64,000 bases of DNA from Lysobacter sp. S4-A87 (GTDB taxonomy: Bacteria; Pseudomonadota; Gammaproteobacteria; Xanthomonadales; Xanthomonadaceae). Both the position numbers and the translations under genes were made by a program. Location: contig NZ_CP093341.1 of NCBI RefSeq assembly GCF_022637455.1, forward strand, positions 3,534,001 through 3,598,000. Reading direction: 5' to 3'. The notes under the pieces are model-generated. The model ran no database searches, was not told where the DNA came from, and was given only the letters and a program-made list of their open reading frames with translations. Shown here piece after piece: positions 42,875-51,898 of the stretch (within the stretch, counting starts at the first letter, position 1; the number at the start of each line of letters is the position of its first letter).

Positions 42875-42988
42875 CGACGGCCTAAACGCCGGTCAGCGCG
42901 CAACCGCCGCGGTGGCGCGGCCGGCGTATCGTGGAATCGCGGCAAAGCCCGCCGCGGAGTCACTGGCAAGCTGCCAGGAGGCGATGCC

Positions 42989-43375
42989 ATGAACCGCACG
43001 ACCCCCACGTTGATCGCGGCCTGCTTGCTGGCCAGCGCATTCGCCGTGTCCGCGCAGTCCGCTCCGGCCACGGCGCCGTCGCCGGCGGACCTTCAGGTCG
43101 CCGCGCAGGCCGGTGTTGACCAGGCTGATCCTGGCCAGAGTGATTCCACGGTCGCCGCCACCGACAAGCTCGCACCCGGCGACAGGATCGCCGCACAGAG
43201 TCCGTACAACTGCCTGCAATACACCGGCTCGCGCATCCGCACCGCCGATCCCAGGACCGGCAAGACGCAGTGCGCGCAGGGACCGGGACGCGCCTACAGT
43301 CGTGACGACCTCGAACGCACCGGCCAGGTGGACCTGCACGACGCATTGCGCCACCTCGACCCGTCGATCAGGTAA
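42989..43375 (+). CDS. Small periplasmic protein resembling a TonB-receptor plug start
   Basis: A 128-residue exported protein. The signal peptide ends near AVSAQS. The mature part has a low-complexity stretch and then CLQYTGSRIRTADPRTGKTQ, CAQGPGRAYSRDDLERTGQV and DLHDALRHLDPSIR. This order (TGSRI-x-R/T-AD, then S-R-D-D/E-L-x-x-x-G-x-x-x-x-D-A-L-R) is how plug domains of TonB-dependent receptors begin; the receptor at 46433 has VTGSRIKRADIE and then LNRDEIQAQGLTSIGDVIQ. No barrel follows: the protein stops at the first plug helix. Two cysteines could form a disulfide. AGGAGG precedes the ATG. The next gene begins 14 bp after it, so they are probably one operon. Confidence 0.8.
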   Translation: MNRTTPTLIAACLLASAFAVSAQSAPATAPSPADLQVAAQAGVDQADPGQSDSTVAATDKLAPGDRIAAQSPYNCLQYTGSRIRTADPRTGKTQCAQGPGRAYSRDDLERTGQVDLHDALRHLDPSIR

Positions 43376-43389
43376 CCGCCACGGTGCGC

Positions 43390-43866
43390 ATGAAATGGTC
43401 GCTGCCAGCGCTGCTGGCCATCCTCTGGGTGGCGCCGCTGCAACTGCAGGCGCAGTCGAACTCGCTGCAGCGGCAGCCGCTGGTCACGCCGATACCGCCA
43501 CCGACGTCACCGGTGAGCAGCAAGCCCACCCGTGCCGGCAGCGATGCCGCCAAGCTCAGCCGTGACATCGACGCGGCCAGTCGCCGTGTGCAGGCCGACG
43601 GCGTACGCAACGACATCGATCGCGCCGACCAGCAGCTGCTGTCCGACCAGGCCCGTACGGAGCGCGAGCGCGGCGCCAACCCGGCGCGTAGCAACGAGCT
43701 GAGACAGGAATACAGCCAGAAGCAGGCCGAACATGACGCCTGGCGCGTGGGCAAGCAGCACGAGGCCGAGCAGCTCGAAACCGAGCCCATGCCGGCGCCA
43801 CCGCCGCCGAACGACATTCCGCCGGAAGTACCGCGCGTGCGGGTGCCTACGCCTGCAGGCCTGTGA
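43390..43866 (+). CDS. Exported coiled-coil protein of unknown function
   Basis: A 158-residue exported protein. A signal peptide (MKWSLPALLAILWVAPLQLQ) ends near LQAQSNS. Residues about 55-130 are charged and rich in Arg, Asp, Gln and Glu (RDIDAASRRVQADGVRNDID, then RADQQLLSDQARTERERG), with heptad-like spacing that suggests a coiled coil. Pro-rich stretches frame it on both sides (PIPPPTSPV, MPAPPPPNDIPPEVP). I do not recognise a family. It follows the plug-like protein after 14 bp. An in-frame GTG six bases upstream is an alternative start. Its 3' end overlaps the convergent tetR gene by 20 bp. Confidence 0.75.
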   Translation: MKWSLPALLAILWVAPLQLQAQSNSLQRQPLVTPIPPPTSPVSSKPTRAGSDAAKLSRDIDAASRRVQADGVRNDIDRADQQLLSDQARTERERGANPARSNELRQEYSQKQAEHDAWRVGKQHEAEQLETEPMPAPPPPNDIPPEVPRVRVPTPAGL

Positions 43867-44431
43867 GCAGTCGTTGCAGTGATGCGTCGTAGTAGCGACG
43901 GAATGCGGCTTCGTCATAGCTGAAGCGGCCCGCGCGGTACAGGGCGATCAGGCCATGGGTATGCGCCCACAGCGTCATCGTCACGTCCCAGACATCGTCC
44001 TTCCTGAGCACGCCGGCGCCCATCGCATCCTCGACGGCGTCGGCGACGACATTGAGCGTGGGCGACAGCCGCGCATGGAAGTCCTCCGGAAAGCGCCTGG
44101 CATCGCTGCGCGGTGTCGAGAACGCGTGGTCGAAGCGGTGCGGGTGGGCGAGGGCGAAGTCCAGGTAGATGCGCTGCACCGCCAGCAAGCGCGCCCGGAC
44201 ATCGCTGCCGCTGCCGCGCGCGTGCCAGTGGCGCGCGATCGCATCGAAGCTGTCGTCGCTCATGCGCTTGAGCAGCGCTTCGCGATTGGGAAAGTGGCGA
44301 TAGATCGCCATCGGCGTCATGCCGATCGCGGCGGCGACGCGGCGCATGCTGACGCCTGCGGCACCCTCGCGATCGAACAGCGCCTGCGCGGCGCGAAGGA
44401 TGCGACTGGCAGTGTCGGCAGGGCGTGTCAT
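43847..44431 (-). CDS. TetR-family transcriptional regulator
   Basis: A 194-residue repressor. The N-terminal helix-turn-helix is standard: [20 protein letters not shown], then [20 protein letters not shown], then FPNREALL. The C-terminal ligand domain ([40 protein letters not shown]) is of the WHG/TetR_C_13-like type. It is divergent from hutU with 170 bp between starts, but its operator palindrome overlaps its own start codon, so its main target may be itself. Whether it also controls hutU is open. Confidence 0.9.
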   Translation of the reverse strand: MTRPADTASRILRAAQALFDREGAAGVSMRRVAAAIGMTPMAIYRHFPNREALLKRMSDDSFDAIARHWHARGSGSDVRARLLAVQRIYLDFALAHPHRFDHAFSTPRSDARRFPEDFHARLSPTLNVVADAVEDAMGAGVLRKDDVWDVTMTLWAHTHGLIALYRAGRFSYDEAAFRRYYDASLQRLLTGLQA

Positions 44432-44447
44432 GTATACAGCGTATACA
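44431..44447. promoter_or_regulatory. TetR operator overlapping the tetR start codon
   Basis: TGTATAC-AGC-GTATACA is a perfect 7-3-7 inverted repeat. Its first base is the first base of the tetR ATG on the minus strand. It is the only symmetric AT-rich element in the tetR-hutU spacer. A bound dimer would block initiation, and such a short leader hints at a leaderless or very short-leader mRNA. Confidence 0.7.
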
Positions 44448-44601
44448 AAAGCCCTCTGCGGTGTGCGAACAGGGGGGCAATGGCCTGGATTCGTCGCCTC
44501 CGGCGGCGCCGGGTGGCGAACCCGGCGCGATAATTCACGTCGAACCTTCCATTGCCGCCATGCCCCCGCATGGCCGGCGCGTCGCCAGCCGGAGTCGTCC
44601 G

Positions 44602-46266
44602 ATGTCCACCCGCAAAGATCCCTCCCGCGTCATCCGCGCCCCGCGCGGTACCGAGTTGAGCTGCAAGTCGTGGCTGAGCGAAGCCGCGTACCGGATGATC
44701 CAGAACAACCTCGACGCCGAAGTGGCCGAGAGCCCGACCGAGCTGGTGGTCTACGGCGGCATCGGTCGCGCGGCACGCGACTGGGAGAGCTACGACGCCA
44801 TCCTCAAGTCGCTGCGCGAGCTGGAAGACAACGAAACCCTGCTGATCCAGTCCGGCAAGCCGGTGGGCGTGTTTCCGACCCATGCCGATGCGCCGCGCGT
44901 GCTGCTGGCCAATTCCAACCTGGTGCCGCACTGGGCCACCTGGGAGCACTTCAACGAGCTCGATAAGAAGGGCCTGATGATGTACGGGCAGATGACCGCC
45001 GGCAGCTGGATCTACATCGGCAGCCAGGGCATCGTCCAGGGCACCTACGAAACCTTCGTCGAGATGGGCCGCCAGCACTACGGCGGCAGCCTGAAGGGCA
45101 AGTGGATCCTCACCGCCGGACTGGGTGGCATGGGCGGCGCGCAGCCGCTGGCCGCATCGCTGGCCGGCGCCTGCAGCCTCAACATCGAATGCCAGCAGAG
45201 ACGCATCGACATGCGCCTGCGCACGCGCTACGTCGACGAGCAGGCCAGTGACCTCGACGACGCACTGGCACGCATCGAGAAGTATTGCGAAGCCGGCGAG
45301 GCGAAGTCGATCGCGCTGCTGGGCAACGCCGCCGAAATCCTGCCGGAACTCGTGCGCCGTGGCGTGCGTCCGGATGCCGTGACCGACCAGACCAGCGCGC
45401 ACGATCCGGTGCACGGCTACCTGCCGATCGGCTGGAGCGTGGAGCAGTGGCAGCGCATGCAGGCCGAGGATCCGGGCCGCGTCCGCGACGCCGCCAAGAA
45501 GTCGATGCGCACGCACGTCGAGGCGATGCTCGCGTTCGAGGACATGGGCATCCCGGTGTTCGACTACGGCAACAACATCCGCCAGATGGCCAAGGACGAG
45601 GGCTGCGAGAACGCGTTCGACTTCCCGGGTTTCGTCCCGGCGTACGTGCGTCCGCTGTTCTGTCGCGGCGTCGGTCCGTTCCGCTGGGTCGCGCTGAGCG
45701 GCGATCCGGAGGACATCTACAAGACCGACGCCAAGGTCAAGGAACTGATTCCCGACGATGCCCACCTGCACCGCTGGCTGGACATGGCGCGCGAGCGCAT
45801 CAGCTTCCAGGGCCTGCCGGCGCGCATCTGCTGGGTCGGCCTGGGGCTGCGCCACAAGCTCGGCCTGGCCTTCAACGAGATGGTGCGCAATGGCGAACTG
45901 AAGGCGCCGGTGGTGATCGGTCGCGATCATCTCGACAGTGGTTCGGTGGCTTCGCCCAACCGCGAGACCGAGGCGATGAAGGATGGCAGCGATGCTGTCA
46001 GCGATTGGCCGTTGCTCAATGCGATGCTCAATGTCGCCGGCGGCGCGACGTGGGTATCGCTGCACCACGGTGGTGGTGTGGGCATGGGCTATTCGCAGCA
46101 TTCGGGCGTGGTGATCGTGTGCGATGGCAGCGTGGAGGCTGACAAGCGTCTTGCGCGCGTGTTGTGGAACGATCCGGGCACGGGTGTGATGCGGCATGCG
46201 GATGCGGGCTATGACATTGCCAAGGCGTGCGCGAAGGAGCAGGGGTTGAAGCTGCCGATGGTGTAA
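44602..46266 (+). CDS. hutU: Urocanate hydratase
   Basis: A 554-residue NAD-dependent enzyme that turns urocanate into 4-imidazolone-5-propionate, the substrate of HutI. Family stretches are seen throughout: [71 protein letters not shown], and [16 protein letters not shown]. The NAD-binding GLGGMGGAQ and the conserved Cys in [16 protein letters not shown] are intact. Start at the ATG 44602, since upstream codons are unconserved. It lies more than 7 kb from hutI/hutF with unrelated genes between, and is the only hut gene in its neighbourhood here. Confidence 0.96.
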   Translation: MSTRKDPSRVIRAPRGTELSCKSWLSEAAYRMIQNNLDAEVAESPTELVVYGGIGRAARDWESYDAILKSLRELEDNETLLIQSGKPVGVFPTHADAPRVLLANSNLVPHWATWEHFNELDKKGLMMYGQMTAGSWIYIGSQGIVQGTYETFVEMGRQHYGGSLKGKWILTAGLGGMGGAQPLAASLAGACSLNIECQQRRIDMRLRTRYVDEQASDLDDALARIEKYCEAGEAKSIALLGNAAEILPELVRRGVRPDAVTDQTSAHDPVHGYLPIGWSVEQWQRMQAEDPGRVRDAAKKSMRTHVEAMLAFEDMGIPVFDYGNNIRQMAKDEGCENAFDFPGFVPAYVRPLFCRGVGPFRWVALSGDPEDIYKTDAKVKELIPDDAHLHRWLDMARERISFQGLPARICWVGLGLRHKLGLAFNEMVRNGELKAPVVIGRDHLDSGSVASPNRETEAMKDGSDAVSDWPLLNAMLNVAGGATWVSLHHGGGVGMGYSQHSGVVIVCDGSVEADKRLARVLWNDPGTGVMRHADAGYDIAKACAKEQGLKLPMV

Positions 46267-46277
46267 GCCGCCACCGT

Positions 46278-46299
46278 GATCCCGGCGAACGCCGGGATC
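46278..46299. repeat. Dispersed palindrome after hutU
   Basis: GATCCCGGC-GAAC-GCCGGGATC is a perfect 9-4-9 inverted repeat. It is related to the GGATCCCCGCCTTCGCGGG element at 61926 and to a short palindrome common in proteobacterial intergenic DNA. It may act as the hutU terminator. Confidence 0.7.
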
Positions 46300-46432
46300 C
46301 GTTGCCTGCGGATCCCCTGCAATGCCAACACAGGTACGAACGCTCCCCAACCGCGGGTAGGCGCTCGGATGGCGCCAGCGCTTAGCGTTAAAGGGCAGTT
46401 AATTCGCCCAGAACGCAACGCGGAGGTCCACC

Positions 46433-49363
46433 ATGAGTCCTTGCATCTCGCGGCCGTCACTGCGGCGCGCGCCGCTGCCGGCCAGCATCGCCCTGGCCCT
46501 GTTGCCCGCGCTGGCTGGCGCCCAGGAAGCGCCGGCCCCTGAAGACACCACCACCACGCTCGATCGCATCGAGGTCACCGGGTCGCGCATCAAGCGCGCC
46601 GATATCGAGACGTCGCAGCCGATCTTCAGCCTCAATCGCGATGAGATCCAGGCGCAGGGCCTGACCTCGATAGGCGATGTGATCCAGAACATCACCGCCA
46701 ACGGTTCCACCCTCAACTCCGCGTTCAACAACGCCGGCAACGGCGAGACCCGGGTGTCGCTGCGCAACCTGGGTTCCAACCGCACGCTGGTGCTGGTCAA
46801 CGGCAGGCGCTGGGTCGGCGGAACCGGGCTGGGGGGCGCGGTCGATCTCAACACGATTCCGACCGCGGCGGTGGAGCGCATCGAAGTACTGAAGGACGGC
46901 GCATCCACGATCTACGGGTCCGATGCCATCGCCGGTGTCGTCAACGTGATCCTGCGCAAGGATTTCGATGGTGCCGAAGCCAATGCCTACCTCGGCCAGT
47001 ACGACAAGGGCGATGGCTTTCGCCAGTCCTACGATGTGCTGATCGGATCGACCTCGGATCGCTGGTCGACCATGCTCGGCGTCGGCTACGTGAAAGAGGA
47101 GCCGGTGATGGCCGGTGACCGGCCGGAATCGGCGGTGCCGGTGTTCGGCGCGATTCCCGGCACCGGCGGCAGCTTCTCGCCACCGGACGGCAACTTCTCG
47201 TTCTTCCGTCCGCCGGTCGACGCCGACGACCCGGGCCCGTTCTTCACCCAGCCCAACGGCGACTACGGATTCTTCATTCCCACGCCAGGCGTGGCGCCAG
47301 GCTATCGGCAGAATGCGGGCCTGGCCGACAACTACAATTTCGCGCCGGACAACTACCTGGTCACGCCGCAGGAGCGTGTCTCGCTGTTCGGCAGCGGTTC
47401 GCTCGAGATCAGCGACCACATCCGCTTCAGGACCACCGTCACCTACAACCAGCGCAAGTCGGAGCAACTGCTGGCAGCAGTGCCGCTGGCGTTCGATGCC
47501 AGTTCCGGCGACCCGGAGGTGATCAGCGCCGACAGCATCTACAACCCGTACGGACGCGACGTCAACGAGATCTTCCGGCGCATGGCCGAGACCGGCGGAC
47601 GTTCGTTCAACCAGGACGTGCGCACCTTCGCCTTCGACGGTGGCTTCGAGGGCACGTTCGATATCGGTGAGCGCTTCTTCGACTGGGAGGCCGGCTACTT
47701 CTACGGCGACAACAAGGCCAACAACACCACCAACGGCCTGTTCCAGATCAGCAAGGTCGCCAATGCGATCGGACCGTCGATGCTCGACGCCAACGGGACT
47801 CCCATCTGCGTCAGCATTCCCGGCGACGCCAGCACGGTCATCGACGGTTGCGTGCCGATGAACCTGCTCGGCGGGGCCGGCACCTTGACCCAGGGCATGA
47901 TCGACTACGCCACCTTCACCGCCCACGACGAGTTCTACTACAAGCAGAAGACGTACTACGCCAACGTCGGCGGCAACCTGTTCGACCTGCCCGGTGGTGC
48001 GCTCGGGTTCTCGTTCGGCCTGGAGCATCGCACCGAGTTCGGCTATGACGAGCCCGACGGACTGATCAACTCCGGTGACACCACCGGCAATGCGCGCACC
48101 GCGACACGAGGCGGGTATTCGCTCGACGAGGCCTACCTCGAGCTGGCAATCCCGGTGCTTTCCGAAGTGCCGTTTGCGCGCCTGCTCGATTTCAGCCTCG
48201 CCACGCGGTATTCGGACTACAGCAACTTCGGCGACACGCTCAACAGCAAGTTCGGCTTCCGCTGGAAGCCCATCGATGACCTGATGATCCGCGGCAACTG
48301 GTCCGAAGGCTTCCGCGCGCCGTCGATCGCGGAACTGTTCGCCGGCCAGGCCGATTCGTTCCCGGCCATCACCGATCCGTGTGCCGGCAGCCTGCAGGGC
48401 ACGCCCAACAACGACATCCCGGCCGGGTGTGCCGGCATCCCGCAGTACAACCAGAACAATCCGCAGATCCGCATCACCGTCGGCGGCAACCCGGACCTGC
48501 AGCCGGAGCTGTCGACGTCGAAGACGCTGGGCTTTGTCTACAGCCCGGGCTTCGTGCAGGGCCTGGATATCTCGCTGGACTGGTGGCAGGTGGAGATCGA
48601 CGATGCCATCTTCCTGCAGACCGGGCAGGCGATCCTCGACAACTGCTACCGCAACGGCACCGATGCGGCCTGCGCATTGATCAGCCGCACGTCATCGGGG
48701 CAGGTCAGCGACCTGCTGTCGATTCCTAGCAACATCGGCACCATCGACACCGAGGGCTACGACTTCACGGTCAGTTACCGGCTGCCCGAGACCTCGTGGG
48801 GCAAGTTCTCCTTCATCTGGGACACGGCCTACACCAGCGATCTGTTCATCGACATCAACGGCGACGGCGTGTTCTCGCAGGACCAGCTCAACGGCGAGTC
48901 CGGCAACAACGTCGGCGAGTACTTCGGCTCGACCTTCACCAACAACTGGCGGATCCGCTCCAATCTATCGGCACGCTGGGAGAAGGGCGACTACGGCGCG
49001 ACCTGGTACGTGCGTTACTACTCGCCACAGGATGAGTTGTGCGTGGGCACGCCCAATGTGCCGGCGGCCCAGATCGAGCGGTTGTGCTCCGATCCGAACC
49101 GTTTCACCAACCTCGACGGCGACGACCCGGACCTGCTGCCCGACGGTCCCGGCGCGCGTCCGGAGAACAACATCCCCAGTGCCACCTACCACGACCTGAC
49201 GGTGTACTGGAACGCACCGTGGAACGCGAAGGTCACCCTTGGCGTCAACAACGCCTTCGACCGCGACCCGCCGATCGCGATCACCGCCTTCGCCAACAGC
49301 ATCGATCCGGCCTACGAGATCGGAGGTCGATTCTTCTACATGACCTACTCACAGAAGTTCTAG
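46433..49363 (+). CDS. TonB-dependent receptor (large, Oar/IroN-type plug)
   Basis: A 976-residue outer-membrane receptor. A signal peptide ends near LAGAQEA. The plug begins RIEVTGSRIKRADIETSQPI and continues LVLVNGRRWVGG and AAVERIEVLKDGASTIYGSD, then AIAGVVNVILRKDFDG; this is the form common in xanthomonad and caulobacter receptors for sugars or peptides. The barrel ends with the terminal Phe (MTYSQKF). Several Cys pairs in extracellular loops (CVSIPGDASTVIDGC, CAGSLQGTPNNDIPAGC) suggest disulfides. GGAGG is seven bases before the ATG. It is followed by two regulator genes, which hints at ligand-linked control. Confidence 0.93.
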   Translation: MSPCISRPSLRRAPLPASIALALLPALAGAQEAPAPEDTTTTLDRIEVTGSRIKRADIETSQPIFSLNRDEIQAQGLTSIGDVIQNITANGSTLNSAFNNAGNGETRVSLRNLGSNRTLVLVNGRRWVGGTGLGGAVDLNTIPTAAVERIEVLKDGASTIYGSDAIAGVVNVILRKDFDGAEANAYLGQYDKGDGFRQSYDVLIGSTSDRWSTMLGVGYVKEEPVMAGDRPESAVPVFGAIPGTGGSFSPPDGNFSFFRPPVDADDPGPFFTQPNGDYGFFIPTPGVAPGYRQNAGLADNYNFAPDNYLVTPQERVSLFGSGSLEISDHIRFRTTVTYNQRKSEQLLAAVPLAFDASSGDPEVISADSIYNPYGRDVNEIFRRMAETGGRSFNQDVRTFAFDGGFEGTFDIGERFFDWEAGYFYGDNKANNTTNGLFQISKVANAIGPSMLDANGTPICVSIPGDASTVIDGCVPMNLLGGAGTLTQGMIDYATFTAHDEFYYKQKTYYANVGGNLFDLPGGALGFSFGLEHRTEFGYDEPDGLINSGDTTGNARTATRGGYSLDEAYLELAIPVLSEVPFARLLDFSLATRYSDYSNFGDTLNSKFGFRWKPIDDLMIRGNWSEGFRAPSIAELFAGQADSFPAITDPCAGSLQGTPNNDIPAGCAGIPQYNQNNPQIRITVGGNPDLQPELSTSKTLGFVYSPGFVQGLDISLDWWQVEIDDAIFLQTGQAILDNCYRNGTDAACALISRTSSGQVSDLLSIPSNIGTIDTEGYDFTVSYRLPETSWGKFSFIWDTAYTSDLFIDINGDGVFSQDQLNGESGNNVGEYFGSTFTNNWRIRSNLSARWEKGDYGATWYVRYYSPQDELCVGTPNVPAAQIERLCSDPNRFTNLDGDDPDLLPDGPGARPENNIPSATYHDLTVYWNAPWNAKVTLGVNNAFDRDPPIAITAFANSIDPAYEIGGRFFYMTYSQKF

Positions 49364-49517
49364 CAGGGCTCGGCTGCACCCGCCAGGTGCGGTCGCGGGC
49401 CGGAACGACGGCAGGGAAGGGCGCAAGTCCTTCCCGTTGCCGTGACCTGCGCCAGTGGCGCTGGCGAAGTTGATCTAGAATCCTGCCAGGACTCGTTCAC
49501 CACGGTTCTGGCGCGCA

Positions 49518-51758
49518 ATGCCCAAACAGCATCAAAGCTTGTTGCAGACGTTGCCTTCCCAGCGCGTTCGCGTCGGCGAGAGCATCGTCGATGTCGCCGC
49601 GCGCGAGATAACGACCGGCGGCGGCGCGCCGCATCGCGTCAGCCTCAAGGCGATCGACCTGTTGCTGGTGCTGATCGAGCACGCCGGCAAAGTCGTCAGT
49701 CGCGAAACCCTGCTGGAAACCGTGTGGCCCGACACGTTGCCCGGCGATGACGTCGTGACCCAGGCGGTGGCGCAGCTGCGCAAGGCATTGGGCAGTGACG
49801 AGCCTTGCATCGAGACGATCGCCAAGCACGGCTACCGGCTGCTGGCGCCCGTGCAGTGGCTGGACCTGGCCGAGACGGTCCAGGACGACCAGGTACAGAC
49901 GCAAGCGGCATCGGCGGCAACCACGCGCGCGCGGCCAGCGCTGCGCATCGCCGGTGCGGCCGCGGCGCTGGCGGCGCTCGGCCTGGCGCTGTGGCTGGCG
50001 ATCGGCGCCGACCGCGAACGCGCCCAGAAAGTCGCCGGTGGATCCGGCGATGACGATCCACCGTTCCTGAAGATCACCTCCGCACCCGGCGTCGAGTTCG
50101 CGCCGAGCCTGTCGCCCGACGGCTCGCAGGTGGTCTACAGCGCCTACATCGATGAGGCCGGCGCCGGACGGACTCCGCTGATGTTGCAGACGACGGCACC
50201 GGTGGAGCCACGACCGCTGACCCATCCTGCCGCGGGTGAGCAGGACGTGATGTCGGCATGGTCGCCCGATGGCCGCCGCATCGCCTTCTATCGCGTGCGT
50301 CGTGGCGCCGGTGGCAGTTGCCATCTGATGATGGTGGCCTCGGCCGGGGGCGAGCCGCATCCGGTGGCCAACTGCGAAGCCGACCGCTTGCGCAAGTTCA
50401 GTTGGCGCCCCGATGGACAGCAGCTGGTGTTCGGCGCCAGCAATGCCGGGCAGCCCGGCGTAAATGCGATCGAAGTGTTCGACATCGCCGCCGGCACGTC
50501 GCGCAAGCTCGACTACACCCACGCAGCCAGTGATCTCGACCTGGCGCCGGTGTATTCGCCTGACGGGCGCTGGATCGCATTCCAGCGCAATGTCTCTCGC
50601 GGCGACCTGTGGCTCGTGCCTGCGGCCGGCGGACAGCCCGAACGCCTGACCCGGATCGAATCCAATCTGTACGGCCTGGCATGGACGCCCGATGGCAAGT
50701 CGATCGTGTTTTCCGCCTACCGCGGCCAGGAGCCGTCGCTGCTGCGCCTGGACGTGCAATCGCGTCGCATCACCGAGCTGGGCATCGTCAATGCACGGTT
50801 CCCCAGTGTCGCGCTGAAGGATGCATCGGTCGCCTTCGTGATCGAGGAAGCGCCGATCTCGCTGTACCGGGTTCGCATTCCGGCCCAGGGCGAGCCGGCC
50901 GCGTCGCCGGAACCACTGTTTCCTTCTTCCGGCAGCGAGCTGCTGCCGTCGGTGTCGCCCGATGGCCGGCAGATCATGTTCGTGTCCGATCGCACCGGCG
51001 AAGTACGCCTGTGGTGGGGCGAGATCGGGCGCGCATCGTCGCTGCGGCCGATCGAGAATTTCGTGCCGTTCCCGCGCCATCCGGCGGCCTGGTCGGCCGA
51101 CGGCACGACCGCGCTGGCGATCGGCGCCGATGGCGACAACGAGGCGCTGTACGAGATCACGCCGGCGACCGGGGCCGTGCGCAAGCTGGCGCTGCCGCAG
51201 GGGAGACCGACCTATGGCGCCTACCTGGCCGGGTCCGGCCGGTTGCTGGTGATTTCCGACCGCGGCGCCGGTCGGCTCGGGCTGACGCTGTTCGAGCGCC
51301 AGGGGCAGGAGCTCAAGGCGCTGGCCAGCCTCGACGACGTCGCGGTGGCGCGTTTCGATCCGTCGACACAGCAGGTGGTGTTCTTCCGCAATGCCTCGTG
51401 GGGACTGTGGCAGGCCGGCCCGGACCTCGATGGTCCGCGCCTGCTCGACGACCTGCACGCCGATCCCGGCGGCACGATGCCGCGGATCGTCCCCAGTGCC
51501 GGTTTCTACCTGCAGAGCCGACGGCTGGTGACCTCCGGTCGCGGCACCTGGATCGTCGGCGCCGGCGATGGCTGCAACATGCGCTGGATCGCCGTCGCCG
51601 CGCCGGAAGGCGGGCGCAGCGGACCGTGCCTGGACCCGCGTGGCGGCGAACTGACCGGAGTCAGCTACGACGCCGGCAGCGGCTGGCTGTACTACTCCTA
51701 CAGCACCCAGGACGCCAGCGACATCGGCTGGGCGAAACTGCCGGCGGCGCCGCACTGA
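49518..51758 (+). CDS. Winged-helix transmembrane regulator with periplasmic PD40/TolB-like propeller
   Basis: A 746-residue one-component regulator. Residues about 15-112 form an OmpR/CadC-type winged helix (HRVSLKAIDLLLVLIEHAGK, then VVSRETLLETVWP, and ETIAKHGYRLLAPV). One TM helix follows (about 141-162, ALRIAGAAAALAALGLALWL). The periplasmic part has at least six PD40 blades: SPDGSQVVYSAY, SPDGRRIAFYRV, RPDGQQLVFGAS, SPDGRWIAFQRN, TPDGKSIVFSAY and SPDGRQIMFVSD. It would bind a ligand outside and DNA inside, as CadC does. Its place directly after a TonB receptor suggests control of that uptake system. No clear ribosome-binding site is seen. Confidence 0.88.
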   Translation: MPKQHQSLLQTLPSQRVRVGESIVDVAAREITTGGGAPHRVSLKAIDLLLVLIEHAGKVVSRETLLETVWPDTLPGDDVVTQAVAQLRKALGSDEPCIETIAKHGYRLLAPVQWLDLAETVQDDQVQTQAASAATTRARPALRIAGAAAALAALGLALWLAIGADRERAQKVAGGSGDDDPPFLKITSAPGVEFAPSLSPDGSQVVYSAYIDEAGAGRTPLMLQTTAPVEPRPLTHPAAGEQDVMSAWSPDGRRIAFYRVRRGAGGSCHLMMVASAGGEPHPVANCEADRLRKFSWRPDGQQLVFGASNAGQPGVNAIEVFDIAAGTSRKLDYTHAASDLDLAPVYSPDGRWIAFQRNVSRGDLWLVPAAGGQPERLTRIESNLYGLAWTPDGKSIVFSAYRGQEPSLLRLDVQSRRITELGIVNARFPSVALKDASVAFVIEEAPISLYRVRIPAQGEPAASPEPLFPSSGSELLPSVSPDGRQIMFVSDRTGEVRLWWGEIGRASSLRPIENFVPFPRHPAAWSADGTTALAIGADGDNEALYEITPATGAVRKLALPQGRPTYGAYLAGSGRLLVISDRGAGRLGLTLFERQGQELKALASLDDVAVARFDPSTQQVVFFRNASWGLWQAGPDLDGPRLLDDLHADPGGTMPRIVPSAGFYLQSRRLVTSGRGTWIVGAGDGCNMRWIAVAAPEGGRSGPCLDPRGGELTGVSYDAGSGWLYYSYSTQDASDIGWAKLPAAPH

Positions 51759-51898
51759 TCCCTACAGGCGCACGCGGCAAGGGTTTCGGAACTTCTTCAG
51801 GAATCCGATACCGCGATTTCAGCAAGAAATCCCCACAACGGCAGGACATCAGAACCGCGGAATGGGCACATCGACGGCACCCCACACGGAGCGGTGCC

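Noticed and set aside
44431-44601. TetR as the histidine-pathway repressor
   Set aside because: The only palindrome overlaps the tetR start and lies about 155 bp from hutU; no matching site was seen before hutI or hutF.
49497-51755. 752-codon open frame on the minus strand over the winged-helix/PD40 gene
   Set aside because: The plus strand has six clear PD40 blades and a winged helix; the minus frame has no domain.
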